The notes: generated by a model from the letters alone, not told the origin. A stretch of 44,886 nucleotides of DNA from an uncultured Ectothiorhodospiraceae bacterium (GCA_945787715.1 CALZJE010000025.1:1-44886); one strand, 5' to 3'; shown: positions 27,137-35,436, numbered from the stretch's first letter. Numbers and translations are program-made.

Positions 27137-28081
27137 CTAGCCCATTAATTTTGGGACTTTTTCTAAATTTTTCAAGGTAATTTCAATAAAATCTTGTTCA
27201 TTGGAATATATCCACTGCAACTCATCCTCAGATCTCAGCCAAGTCAATTGCCGCTTGGCTAATTGTCGTGTTGCTACGACTCCTTTGTAGACCATTTCAT
27301 CGTATGATAATTCACCATCCAAATATTGCCACACTTGTCGATACCCAACTGCTCTCATTGAAGGTTTATCCAAATTGAGATCATTTCTTGAGCGTAATTT
27401 TTCAACTTCCTCAACAAGCCCCTCATCTAACATTTCAACAAATCGGCTCTCAATGCGTTGATGTAAAATTGAACGATCTTGCGTATTCAATGCGAATTTA
27501 ATAAGCTCAAAAGGAAAACTGTGTTTTTGTTCTTTTCTCCACCATTCGCTAATAGGAACGCCAGAAATCTCAAAAACCTCAACAGCACGCTGAAGTCGCT
27601 GCGGATCATTTGGGTGAATTTTCTCCGCTGCTTCAGGATCAATTTTTCGCAGTCGCTCATGCAAAGCTTGGGACCCTTTTTCTGATAGAAATTGATCGAG
27701 CTTTGCTCGCACTTCTGAATTCGCAGAAGGTAACTCAGATAGCCCCCGAGTCAGCGCTCGATAATAGAGCATCGTACCACCAGCTAACAATGGGACTTTA
27801 CCTCTTTCGACAATATCTTCCATTGCTGCTATCGCATCGTTTCGAAATTGCGCAACGGAATATGCCTCTGCTGGATCGCATATATCAATTAAATGATGAG
27901 GATATTTTTTAAGTGTTTGTTTATCAGGTTTGGATGTGCCGATATCCATCTCTCGATAGACTAGAGCAGAATCAACACTGATAATTTCGACAGGAAAGTA
28001 TTCAGCTATTTTTAGTGCTAATGCAGTTTTCCCTGATGCCGTGGGCCCCATGAGAAAAAGTGCGAGTGGTAATTCAGACAT
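27137..28081 (-). CDS. miaA: tRNA dimethylallyltransferase
   Basis: The protein has 314 residues. The P-loop GPTASGKTALAL, the DSALVYREMDIGTSKP segment, HHLIDICDPAEAYSVAQF, AGGTMLYYRAL and DPQRLQRAVEV are all conserved. MiaA adds a dimethylallyl group to A37 of tRNAs reading UNN codons. It usually lies downstream of mutL; here the upstream side is a MITE-like element and a response regulator instead, so the canonical order is broken at about 28.1 kb. Confidence 0.97.
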   Translation of the reverse strand: MSELPLALFLMGPTASGKTALALKIAEYFPVEIISVDSALVYREMDIGTSKPDKQTLKKYPHHLIDICDPAEAYSVAQFRNDAIAAMEDIVERGKVPLLAGGTMLYYRALTRGLSELPSANSEVRAKLDQFLSEKGSQALHERLRKIDPEAAEKIHPNDPQRLQRAVEVFEISGVPISEWWRKEQKHSFPFELIKFALNTQDRSILHQRIESRFVEMLDEGLVEEVEKLRSRNDLNLDKPSMRAVGYRQVWQYLDGELSYDEMVYKGVVATRQLAKRQLTWLRSEDELQWIYSNEQDFIEITLKNLEKVPKLMG

Positions 28082-28109
28082 GGCAGAACTATAACATATG
28101 CAGTTGTTT

Positions 28110-28322
28110 AGCCCGGATATTTCATGAATTTGCGAGTTTATCGCGCAGCAATTTGATTTTACAAATGATTTTCTGATTGATACCTACACGGATGTAGGTA
28201 ATTAGAGCAACGCAGGAGCAGTTGCCGAGCGCCCGGACTGGTGTGTCCGGTCGATTGAAGAAAATTATTTGTAGAATCAAAGGGCAAGCGAGAAAACGTA
28301 AGATTCATGAATTATCCGGGTT
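28110..28322. mobile_element. 213-bp MITE-like palindromic element
   Basis: The two ends are imperfect inverted repeats of about 64 bp. The left arm begins AGCCCGGATATTTCATGAAT; the right arm, reverse-complemented, begins AACCCGGATAATTCATGAAT. The pairing continues to TTTGATT.TACAAAT.ATTTTC. A TA dinucleotide flanks both ends (TTTA before, TAGA after, counted from the CCCGG cores), consistent with TA target choice but not proof. The centre holds short hairpins (CTACACGGATGTAG and GTCCGG-type) and no gene. One arm of the same family is found at 2103-2155. It sits where mutL would be expected. Confidence 0.75.
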
Positions 28323-28330
28323 AGATAAAA

Positions 28331-28365
28331 AAACCACATTACGATAAGGCAATGTGGTTTTTTTA
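28331..28365 (-). terminator. Terminator of the GacA-like gene
   Basis: AAACCACATT (28331-28340) pairs with AATGTGGTTT (28351-28360), flanked by A-runs and T-runs on both sides. It can act on either strand. It lies about 85 nt after the stop of the regulator. Confidence 0.8.
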
Positions 28366-28447
28366 GATTTCACAAGTGTTAACACTCACTCAAAATTGGT
28401 ATTAATAGTATACCCCTATTTAACCATTTCTAAGTAAAGTGCACTGT

Positions 28448-29080
28448 CTATGCTTCCATCAATCCTCGCCTAATCGCCAAACGGGTTAATGACACATCGC
28501 TATCAACACCCAACTTTGAAAAGAGTCGGTAGCGATACGTATTAATCGTTTTAGGGCTCAGACACAATTGATCTGAAATAGACATGACTTTACTTCCAGA
28601 TGTGATCATCATCATAACCTGCATTTCTCTCGCGGATAGCGTTGAGAAAGGATTTGAATCACCACTCATCCGGCCTAATGCCATTTGTTGAGCACAATCA
28701 ATTCCAAGATAACGACGATCAGCAGCAACCTCTTTTATTGCGTTTGTCACTTCTGACACAGATGCTTGACGAGTAATAAATCCTTTAGCCCCCGCTTGCA
28801 AGAATTGACTTGGCAATGGATCTGCTGTTTGCGTACTTAAAATTAATATTTTGAGGCTACTATTAACCGCAATCAATTCCTTGATTAGGTCAAAGCTCTC
28901 TACACTAGGTGATGAAACCTCAAATACGATGACATCAACCGGATGCTCTTTTACAACACTTGCTACATCAGCCAGCTCTTCGGCAACACCCACAACATGA
29001 AACTCAGGTACATTGTCGATAATTTGAGACAAGCTGGCACAAATTAAACGATAACTGCTAATAATGAGTACATCAATCAC
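28448..29080 (-). CDS. GacA/UvrY-like LuxR-type regulator with degenerate receiver
   Basis: The protein has 210 residues from a GTG at 29080 with GGGAGG just upstream. Length and layout match GacA/UvrY. The C-terminal LuxR-type helix-turn-helix is well conserved (STLSAREMQVMMMI, LCLSPKTINTYRYRLFSKLG). The receiver is not. The acidic pair (Asp8-Asp9 in GacA) is Ser8-Ser9, the phosphoacceptor Asp54 is Glu54 (VIVFEVSSPS), and the conserved Lys104 is Arg104 (GFITRQAS). Ser82 keeps the Thr/Ser position. It therefore probably works without phosphotransfer, or as a constitutively active or atypical form. GacA activates small RNAs that titrate CsrA/RsmA. Whether a normal GacA exists elsewhere in the genome is unknown. 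Confidence 0.85.
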   Translation of the reverse strand: MIDVLIISSYRLICASLSQIIDNVPEFHVVGVAEELADVASVVKEHPVDVIVFEVSSPSVESFDLIKELIAVNSSLKILILSTQTADPLPSQFLQAGAKGFITRQASVSEVTNAIKEVAADRRYLGIDCAQQMALGRMSGDSNPFSTLSAREMQVMMMITSGSKVMSISDQLCLSPKTINTYRYRLFSKLGVDSDVSLTRLAIRRGLMEA

Positions 29081-29462
29081 AGTTGCCTCCCTTAAATATG
29101 AGTACGTTTTTGTTCTTGTGCTGTTTTACTATATTGACATCTTATTATTTTTATTGTTTATGCATGGTAAATGTATCAAGAAAAATATCAACTAATTTAC
29201 TCGGAAATTATCATAAACTAGCACTAATTGATTTTATTACAACAATAAGAAATGCTTTTGACTGACATATAACGAGGATAATTCGTACATTTCCCCACTA
29301 TTTGCACATTTATTACCCACATTGAGCAAGACCTATATAAATATTGGACGCTCACTCGCTCACTTATGTTTATCAAAATTGGGGATTTGAATTGCCTAGG
29401 ACAGTTCTGAATCATTCAGCCTCATAACAAATTTAGATACAGGAAAAAGAGGAAAGTTTGCA
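29081..29462. other. Divergent promoter region, GacA-like and rquA
   Basis: About 380 AT-rich bases between divergent genes. It contains the 13-bp palindrome at 29407-29419. No clear FNR-type box (TTGAT-N4-ATCAA) was seen. Nothing else was recognised. Confidence 0.5.
29407..29419. promoter_or_regulatory. Palindrome CTGAATCATTCAG upstream of rquA
   Basis: CTGAAT and ATTCAG are arranged as a perfect inverted repeat around one C, 44 nt before the rquA start. The half-site is the same hexamer that is tandemly repeated at 13.8 and 14.5 kb. A regulator site is possible. Confidence 0.35.
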
Positions 29463-30200
29463 ATGTTTTGGCAGCGATTTAAATGTAATGGTGTACCCGA
29501 ATATCTCGCAAGACATTATTGGTGGGCTTATCTCTGGCGAATAGGCGTTGTCTTTTTTGATCATCAAACGATCGTTAATATCATTCTTTTCGGGCAATAT
29601 GAAAAACTAGCGAATCACACATTAGAGCGGTTTGATGCAAAATCTGATGGCAATACTTTACAACTCACTTGTGTATATGGAAACCTTTCAACAAAATTGG
29701 CGAAACGCTTGCCTATTGAAGCTTTCCATTTAGCAGATGTGGCGACAATTCAATTAAATACAACAAGAAAAAAACTTCATAAAGTTTGGGGCGATAATCA
29801 TGCCCCTCTAAATCTGGTGCGCTTGAACGCTGAAAGTCTAGCCTATCAAAAAAATTGCTTTTCTTGCATAGTCATCTTTTTTCTCTTTCATGAATTACCC
29901 ACTGAGGCAAGGCAACACGCCATTGAAGAAATAGTTCGTGTTTTAAAGCCAGGAGGGAAGTTGATCATCACTGAATACAGCAACACCAACCCAATGCACA
30001 TTTTACATCGATTTCCACCATTCCGCTTTGTTCTATCATCTCTCGAACCCTATCTTCCTGGTTTTTTGGAAGAGAATCTTCTCGAAAAAATTAGTGCGGA
30101 AGCAACACGCCAAAACAAATCAATTAAGCAAACCAATCAAACAAATATTTTTAACGGATTCTATCGCGTTGTCGAAATTAATATTGCTGAAGGTGTTTAG
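29463..30200 (+). CDS. rquA: Probable rhodoquinone biosynthesis protein RquA
   Basis: The protein has 245 residues; AGAGGAAAG precedes the ATG. It is a class I SAM-dependent methyltransferase-fold protein with RquA landmarks. These are VPEYLARHYWWAYLWRIGVV, FFDHQTIVNIILFGQYEKLA, and CVYGNLSTKLAKRLP in place of the usual glycine-rich SAM motif I. A mid-domain FFLFHELPTEARQHAIEE and VLKPGGKLIITEYSNTNPMH follow. RquA converts ubiquinone to rhodoquinone, a low-potential quinone used with fumarate reductase under low oxygen. The family motif I is usually CVYGDFS; here Asp is Asn, as read. It stands alone, 382 nt from the divergent GacA-like gene. Confidence 0.75.
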   Translation: MFWQRFKCNGVPEYLARHYWWAYLWRIGVVFFDHQTIVNIILFGQYEKLANHTLERFDAKSDGNTLQLTCVYGNLSTKLAKRLPIEAFHLADVATIQLNTTRKKLHKVWGDNHAPLNLVRLNAESLAYQKNCFSCIVIFFLFHELPTEARQHAIEEIVRVLKPGGKLIITEYSNTNPMHILHRFPPFRFVLSSLEPYLPGFLEENLLEKISAEATRQNKSIKQTNQTNIFNGFYRVVEINIAEGV

Positions 30201-30483
30201 CAATTTACTGTGCAACGCTTCAAATCCACTACATTTCTGATGCACATTATCCATTTCACATTGGTATAGAATTTTGAATACTCACGTGTAACACTTGTAT
30301 TCGTTATTATTCCTACGTATTGCCCTTCGCTGTAGCGCGCAATAATGGCGTGTGCTACTCTTTACCTACGAGACTGTCCCGGAATAGAGAGTCTACTAAC
30401 TGAGCTGACATGATAAATAGCCATCGTCGCTACTATATCCACTCTGTACAAATGCGATGTACCACCAGGAAGGAGGTCTGAAT

Positions 30484-30846
30484 ATGACGTCAAGATATAT
30501 AACCAATTTGTTTGTATTAGCGGTGTTGATTTGCTGGCCAATGCATAGTTTTGCTCATGTTCATCTAGAAAAATCTATTCCGGATAAAGGTTCAACGCTT
30601 ACAAGTTCTCCAGCAAAAGTCGAGCTATGGTTTTCAAGCAAAGTTGCAGGGGAATGGAGCAAGATTCAAGTCACAGACGCCAGTGGAAAGCGGGTTGATA
30701 ATAAAAAGGTAAGCACTGGTAATGATCCAAAGCACCTTAGCGTTGATTTAGAAGCATTGTCAGCGGGTGAGTATAAAGTTCACTGGAACGTTATATCCGG
30801 TGACGGCCATCGTATCAAAGGCTTGTTTTCTTTTACCATCAAATAG
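30484..30846 (+). CDS. copC: CopC-domain periplasmic copper-binding protein
   Basis: The protein has 120 residues from the ATG at 30484, placed 7 nt after a perfect AAGGAGG. A signal peptide ends at SFA-HVHLEKS, leaving an N-terminal His that in this family binds Cu(II). The CopC domain continues with LTSSPAKVELWFSSKVAGEW and ends with the conserved GDGHRIKGLFSFTIK, which supplies Asp and His ligands. CopC hands copper to or from CopD in the membrane. copD starts 9 nt after the stop. Confidence 0.9.
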   Translation: MTSRYITNLFVLAVLICWPMHSFAHVHLEKSIPDKGSTLTSSPAKVELWFSSKVAGEWSKIQVTDASGKRVDNKKVSTGNDPKHLSVDLEALSAGEYKVHWNVISGDGHRIKGLFSFTIK

Positions 30847-30855
30847 ATTGCTCCT

Positions 30856-31782
30856 GTGGTCTTTGATTCCATTTCTACAATTGGTGCAGTACTTGATTAC
30901 ACGTCGTTAGCGTTTATTCTTGCGTTAGTATTAGCTGGTATGTGGCTAGCACCAGCTGAAACAACATCGAATATAATACAACGTCGCTATCTATTATTAG
31001 CTGCCCTTATAATTTCTGCGCTCAGTGCAATCATCGATTTGATTTTCCGTAGCGCAGCGCTTGCCGATGTTTCCCCTCTAGATGCAATGGCATTTATTCC
31101 CAAAGTACTTGATCAAAGCGATTATGGTTTTTTCTGGTTATTGCGTGCGTTCAGTTGGTTAGCTATGGCCTCTATGCTGCCATGGATATGGTTTGGCGGA
31201 AGGGGGATTTTACCCTGCATTGTTCTACTGGCTGGTACACTTACGACCGCGTTATTGATCAGTACCACAAGTCATGCCGGTGATAATGGAATCTTGACCA
31301 TAGACAATCTGATCAACTGGTTACACCTGATTGGTATATCAGCATGGGGTGGCGCTGTCTTGCTCTATGCTTTTATTATTTTACCGGGCTACACTCACCA
31401 AACTAGTTCACAAAAAATCGCCGCCACCGTGTCTCGACTTTCCAGTTTAGCCACTGGAGCGCTTGGTTTAGTGATATTAACAGGTATCTATAATAGCTGG
31501 CGTCAACTTGGCGAAATATCCAATCTTTGGAACAGTGATTATGGACAGATGTTATTAATCAAACTGGCTCTGGTTTCAATTATGATGTCCATAGGCGCAC
31601 TGAATCGCTTCCATTTCGTTCCCCAAATTGAATCATGGAGTACAGATAAAAACAAGCATGGAAAAGAACCGGTTCAGAAATTTCACCGACTGTTACGTGT
31701 CGATAGTATTGTCTTTATCGCAATACTTATCGCAGCTGTAATTTTAGGTATGCAATCTCCACCAAGTCACAATGCCATGTAG
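30856..31782 (+). CDS. copD: CopD-family copper transport membrane protein
   Basis: The protein has 308 residues from a GTG at 30856, immediately after copC. Eight hydrophobic segments are visible, starting with SLAFILALVLAGMWLAPA and ending with IVFIAILIAAVILGMQ. Conserved motifs of the family include TTSHAGDNG, NWLHLIGISAWGGAVLL and GIYNSWRQLG, with membrane His residues likely to bind copper. With CopC it probably imports or handles copper for cuproenzymes, or gives tolerance. The 3' end adjoins a truncated cytochrome gene. Confidence 0.9.
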   Translation: MVFDSISTIGAVLDYTSLAFILALVLAGMWLAPAETTSNIIQRRYLLLAALIISALSAIIDLIFRSAALADVSPLDAMAFIPKVLDQSDYGFFWLLRAFSWLAMASMLPWIWFGGRGILPCIVLLAGTLTTALLISTTSHAGDNGILTIDNLINWLHLIGISAWGGAVLLYAFIILPGYTHQTSSQKIAATVSRLSSLATGALGLVILTGIYNSWRQLGEISNLWNSDYGQMLLIKLALVSIMMSIGALNRFHFVPQIESWSTDKNKHGKEPVQKFHRLLRVDSIVFIAILIAAVILGMQSPPSHNAM

Positions 31783-31800
31783 CACCCTAATAATCACTTC

Positions 31801-32199
31801 TTGAGATGTATAGCAGAACTGGCTAAACATCGTGCAATACCATTACCTGAAGGATACAACTGGGATGATATTTCTTATGTCATTGGTGGAGCATACAAAA
31901 AGGCGCGCTTTGTCGGCAAAAATGGTTATATTCTTACAGCAGCGAAGGATGGCAAACCATTAAAAACTCAATACAACCTCGAAACAGGCACATGGTCTTA
32001 TTATCATAAGGGCGAAAAAAAACCGTACACTTGCGGCGCGTGCCACACGACGGGATTTAATAAAACAACTAATGGTAAAAAACAAGAATTTGCCAACTCA
32101 TTTGTTACTCTTGATTTCGCATGTCTAGCATGTCATGAAAACAAAGATATGTTGTGGGCAGAAAAACATGCGAAGGGTATTCATTCTCACGGTAAATAA
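31801..32199 (+). pseudogene. Truncated multihaem cytochrome c gene
   Basis: The frame can be read from a TTG at 31801 and gives 132 residues with two haem motifs, CGACH and CLACH. The sequence HRAIPLPEGYNWDDISYVIG and TGTWSYYHKGEKKPYTCGAC resembles the middle of a secreted multihaem protein family. A signal peptide and the first haem region are missing, and only 18 nt separate it from copD. The region between the two haem motifs is short compared with what I know of relatives, so an internal part may also be lost. Without a signal peptide the haems could not be attached. It is best read as a remnant, but an unrecognised start within copD cannot be excluded. Confidence 0.6.
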
Positions 32200-32353
32200 A
32201 TTCATGGAGTAATGTTTATTACCTCTGATTTAATGCCGCGTTAGAGGGTCGGATGCATGAAAGATAATTCATTACTACTGAGGTAATACACAGTTTTCGA
32301 TAGCTTACTATATGAAAAATATTCTTATCTTTCTTAATACACCACGTTAGGCC

Positions 32354-32791
32354 CTAATTGACACTGTGATCAATAAATAATACTTCCAGGCCAGGATTAG
32401 TTGTTTTTACTCCAGGCTGATAAAGATAGCAGGTTATTCTTGCGTAATTATCTAAATCCCCATCAATCATACATGTTTCTTCATACTTAATATTATTTTC
32501 TGTGAACCGCATACGTAGTACATCGATTTTGTCTACTGTCGCTTTTTCGATAGCCGCTGTTCCACTTATTTTATTTCCCTCAATAAATCGCTGAACCTCT
32601 ATCCCTTTCTCGGTAGCGATTAAATCTATCTTCCCAAAATAGGTTTTTTCAGAGTTAAGATACTTACCCAATAAATGATATTTTCCTGCTATAAACCCTG
32701 CAAGAAATTCTTCTTGAGTTTGTTCTGACATAGCCACTGGTGAAGCTAGCAATAAAATTAATAGTGCAATTGCTGAGTGATTTATCTTCAT
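32354..32791 (-). CDS. Secreted hypothetical protein
   Basis: The protein has 145 residues with a signal peptide (MKINHSAIALLILLLASPVA-MSE). The mature part is mostly beta, for example YFGKIDLIATEKGIEVQRFI and TCMIDGDLDNYARITCYLYQ. Two Cys in that second stretch may form a disulfide. I do not recognise the family. Its ATG directly follows the TAA of the acetyltransferase gene (TAAATG), so the two are coupled. The neighbourhood of small accessory-type genes suggests a niche function. Confidence 0.65.
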   Translation of the reverse strand: MKINHSAIALLILLLASPVAMSEQTQEEFLAGFIAGKYHLLGKYLNSEKTYFGKIDLIATEKGIEVQRFIEGNKISGTAAIEKATVDKIDVLRMRFTENNIKYEETCMIDGDLDNYARITCYLYQPGVKTTNPGLEVLFIDHSVN

Positions 32792-33229
32792 TTATATTTG
32801 CCTGCTGAGTTGTTTTTTCATAAATATGGCAGAGGAAGGGCATATGCCTGAAAATTGAGCTGTATTTTGTATAGCCAGGGGGGCCTCATCACGCTTAGCA
32901 ATCACATAACCGAGCGTAGAAAAATACCCATCAGCCGTAGAAGTCAGTAAATAGAGACTCTCAATACCATAGGTTCTAGCATACTTTTCTACGTAATCAA
33001 CTAATACCTTAGCTACTCTATTATTACGAAAATCCGGTAATACCGCCAAGGATCTCAAAAGGGAAGATAATCCAAGAAGCTCCAAACCAATCACTGCAAT
33101 AAGTTTTGAATCGTCGTGAACACCAAAAAAAATCAAAGATTCTGATGGCGCGACATCGGTGTTAGGTAGTTCGCAAGCAGACAGTACATCTTTAACCTGG
33201 GAGATATCAGTTATTCGTTCTACCACCAC
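32792..33229 (-). CDS. GNAT acetyltransferase, ArsN2-like
   Basis: The protein has 145 residues from a GTG at 33229. The GNAT fold is shown by LIAVIGLELLGLSSLLRSLA, the acetyl-CoA region VLPDFRNNRVAKVLVDYVEK and the strand ESLYLLTSTADGYFSTLGYV. The motif A glycines are partly replaced (RNNRVAK instead of R-x-x-G-x-G/A). The C-terminal IQNTAQFSGICPSSAIFMKK is typical of the ArsN2 group, linked in other bacteria to arsenic gene clusters. No ars genes are present here, so substrate is not known. It is followed without a gap by the secreted protein gene. Confidence 0.65.
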   Translation of the reverse strand: MVVERITDISQVKDVLSACELPNTDVAPSESLIFFGVHDDSKLIAVIGLELLGLSSLLRSLAVLPDFRNNRVAKVLVDYVEKYARTYGIESLYLLTSTADGYFSTLGYVIAKRDEAPLAIQNTAQFSGICPSSAIFMKKQLSRQI

Positions 33230-33354
33230 CGCTCGGTACTCCGATTACTATGGCCACTATCGCAGCGATCTTGTTAGCGTATTGCTCACAACCTTCGCGT
33301 AAATTTTGTTCCACATTGTTCCCTATTGACTCTTACACACCATATGGCTCATTC

Positions 33355-33726
33355 TCAAGAACTAAGAGATTGGCTTGGATAAGACATTTCCAAGACAACA
33401 CACTCAACATCTGTTTTAAACGGGCCATGCAATTCACCAGGAGGACGACTTGCATACTCACCTTCTTCTAGCCATTTATTAAATGACTCATCATAAAGAC
33501 GCCCCTTAATAATCATGATTTCTTCGGGATAGTCATGGCTTTTCGCACCGAATGCTTCCGTATCAGCCCCCGGTTTAAATCGGGTTAATCGAGTATAATC
33601 GCCCGACTTTTCATCAATAGCTAAAGTAAGTTGCTCCAACAACCCATCGGAATTTTCAATAGCCTCCCATTTCGCATCATTACTTATTGCCAAGGGATTC
33701 CAATAAGTGCAAGTGTCTTTTGACAT
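33355..33726 (-). CDS. ChrR-like cupin domain protein
   Basis: The protein has 123 residues from the ATG at 33726, with GGGGAG 8 nt upstream. The single cupin domain shows TRLTRFKPGADTEAFGAKSH, DYPEEIMIIKGRLYDE and EYASRPPGELHGPF. The possible metal ligands are His of KSHDY, Glu of PEEI and His of ELHG. It ends in CVVLEMSYPSQS. Cupins of this kind occur as the ligand-sensing part of anti-sigma factor ChrR or as stand-alone proteins; no sigma factor is nearby. Function unknown. Confidence 0.7.
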   Translation of the reverse strand: MSKDTCTYWNPLAISNDAKWEAIENSDGLLEQLTLAIDEKSGDYTRLTRFKPGADTEAFGAKSHDYPEEIMIIKGRLYDESFNKWLEEGEYASRPPGELHGPFKTDVECVVLEMSYPSQSLSS

Positions 33727-33746
33727 AGCTAAATCTCCCCTATTAC

Positions 33747-34016
33747 TCAATTCTGAACACTTTCTAATTCATCAATTAATTCCTGATGAGCTCTAAGACA
33801 AAATTCATCTTTTCGTTTAGGATACTCTCGTACCCAGCTTATTAATATTTCCAAGTTTTTATTCTACGCTTCTGGTGACGCATATTTATGGTGTCCCCAT
33901 GGCCAACTATTAGTGCTGGCAACACATACCTCTACCCCAGGATTTAAGGATATTAACTCGTTGCATTCTTTCACGGCAAATTTTAATAACGATTGATAAC
34001 ACCACTCAAGCACCCA
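33747..34016 (-). pseudogene. Broken gene with an in-frame amber stop
   Basis: One minus-strand frame from about 34016 to 33747 reads as normal protein: LLKFAVKECNELISLNPGVE, then VCVASTNSWPWGHHKYASPEA. A TAG follows at 33864-33866. The same frame continues for 38 codons (NKNLEILISWVREYPKRKDE, FCLRAHQELIDELESVQN) to a TGA. Base composition and amino-acid usage are continuous on both sides of the TAG. No start codon is available upstream before a TAA at 34032-34034, and the 5' part overlaps the end of the DUF1801 gene. It is probably a decayed gene that lost its beginning. I do not know the family. Confidence 0.6.
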
Positions 34017-34434
34017 ATAATGGTAGATGTTTTACACTGTGATATCTGAGTGATAACGAAATACAATGCTTCAATTCCTTAACTGCTAAGTCGTCGCTTA
34101 GTTTAAATATGATTGCCCTATTACCATCAAATTGAAATTGATCCCGATACAACTCTTTGAAGGTATCAACCAACTTGGTTTTACAGTGGAAATATATGGC
34201 ATATTGATCTGGATTTGATCGATCCCAATCCACTCTAACCGTGCTCCCACGCTTTGTGACATAGCTTGGCTCTCCCCATTTTAAAGTTTCTTCCAATTTG
34301 TCTGCACTATCTATTTCCAATGCAGTATCCAGTACCAATTGCCTAAGTTGTAATAATTTTTTTCGAACAGGCACTGGGTAGTTATCAATTATCTCCAGAA
34401 CCTCTGGATTCTCAACTACCTTCATATTATCCAT
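34006..34434 (-). CDS. DUF1801 domain protein
   Basis: The protein has 142 residues; an alternative ATG three codons later has better spacing from GAGGA. The DUF1801 (YdhG-like) features are IIDNYPVPVRKKLLQLRQLV, EETLKWGEPSYVTKRGSTVR and DQYAIYFHCKTKLVDTFKEL. The domain is small alpha/beta and resembles iron-chaperone frataxin-fold proteins; its role is unknown. The 3' end overlaps the broken gene at 33747-34016. It belongs to a run of small accessory-type genes on the minus strand. Confidence 0.8.
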   Translation of the reverse strand: MDNMKVVENPEVLEIIDNYPVPVRKKLLQLRQLVLDTALEIDSADKLEETLKWGEPSYVTKRGSTVRVDWDRSNPDQYAIYFHCKTKLVDTFKELYRDQFQFDGNRAIIFKLSDDLAVKELKHCISLSLRYHSVKHLPLLGA

Positions 34435-34535
34435 TCCTCAATCCAAACATAACACCAACGATCAATTAACACACTATACGTCAAATAGAGTAGCAGCTGG
34501 GTATTGAATAATTCCCTCCTTCCCATAACCTTTAT

Positions 34536-35012
34536 CTATTGAGACGCCATTTTCATGTGAACAAGAGCAACCCGATTACCTTGAGGATCTATCCGCTGTT
34601 CTATTTTATACGGAGAAAATCCAAAATCTACATACAGTAATAATGCCCGAGTGTTTTCACTAAACACTGAAATTCGTACTTCAGGGAGATTATGTTTTTC
34701 AAAAGCCACTTTTAGCATATGTGAAACGATTTTTTTCCCCAGTCCTTTTCCACGATGATTTTTATCAATAACCACATTACCAATAAAAGCAGACTTATTT
34801 CTTTCATAATCATAGAGATTAGCAAAGCCAATTATACTATTTTCCTCAACCGCGACTGTTAATTCCTTTCTCATTTGAGATAACTCTTTAACCTGGTCGA
34901 CAGTAAATGGGAATCGCCCGCTTGGATAAACAAGAAACATTTCCTCTTCACTTTTAATGAGTTTGCAAATTCGCTCATAATCTTTATCAGTCACTTCTCG
35001 AAATTCGAGCAT
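34536..35012 (-). CDS. GNAT family N-acetyltransferase
   Basis: The protein has 158 residues from the ATG at 35012, preceded by AGGAG. The N-terminal region LEFREVTDKDYERICKLIKS is followed by SIIGFANLYDYERNKSAFIG. The acetyl-CoA motif VVIDKNHRGKGLGKKIVSHM is intact (R-x-x-G-x-G). The C-terminal part RISVFSENTRALLLYVDFGF completes the fold. Such enzymes acetylate small molecules or protein N-termini; the substrate is not known. Confidence 0.85.
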   Translation of the reverse strand: MLEFREVTDKDYERICKLIKSEEEMFLVYPSGRFPFTVDQVKELSQMRKELTVAVEENSIIGFANLYDYERNKSAFIGNVVIDKNHRGKGLGKKIVSHMLKVAFEKHNLPEVRISVFSENTRALLLYVDFGFSPYKIEQRIDPQGNRVALVHMKMASQ

Positions 35013-35436
35013 AACTTCAATTCTCCTAGCATATAGCAACAATCAGAAATCACTCACCTCATGGCTCATTAGTGCATTCGCAGATATTGATATCTTCAAT
35101 TAACGTTTTTTACCAGTTTTTGATATTTTTTAAATGATCATGGTTCAGTCAAGGGATTGTTTAGGATTATAATTCGATTCGGTTTAAGCAATTGAAAATA
35201 CTGCACTCCATACCTACTCCGCTAAGATACAACTTTGTGCGGTTAACGACATCATTTATTAATTGTGCGCGAATATGTGGCATAAACACTGTGTCAGTAT
35301 AAGCAATTATTTATAGTGAGAACCAAAAATCTCTCGGTATAACTGCATGTTATGTAAAAAACTAAGCGTAAAATATTAGTGGCACGTGCTCTGCAAAGAT
35401 ATATGGGTAGAAAAATAATCATTGCAGGGCGTGCTC
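35013..35436. other. Intergenic region, nothing recognised
   Basis: About 425 AT-rich bases between divergent genes. Promoters for both sides must lie here, but no convincing boxes, hairpins or short genes were found. Confidence 0.5.

Noticed and set aside
28200-28260. tRNA-like or riboswitch-like hairpins inside the 28.1-kb element
   Set aside because: No acceptor stem, anticodon arm or known aptamer core could be drawn; they are part of the palindromic element.
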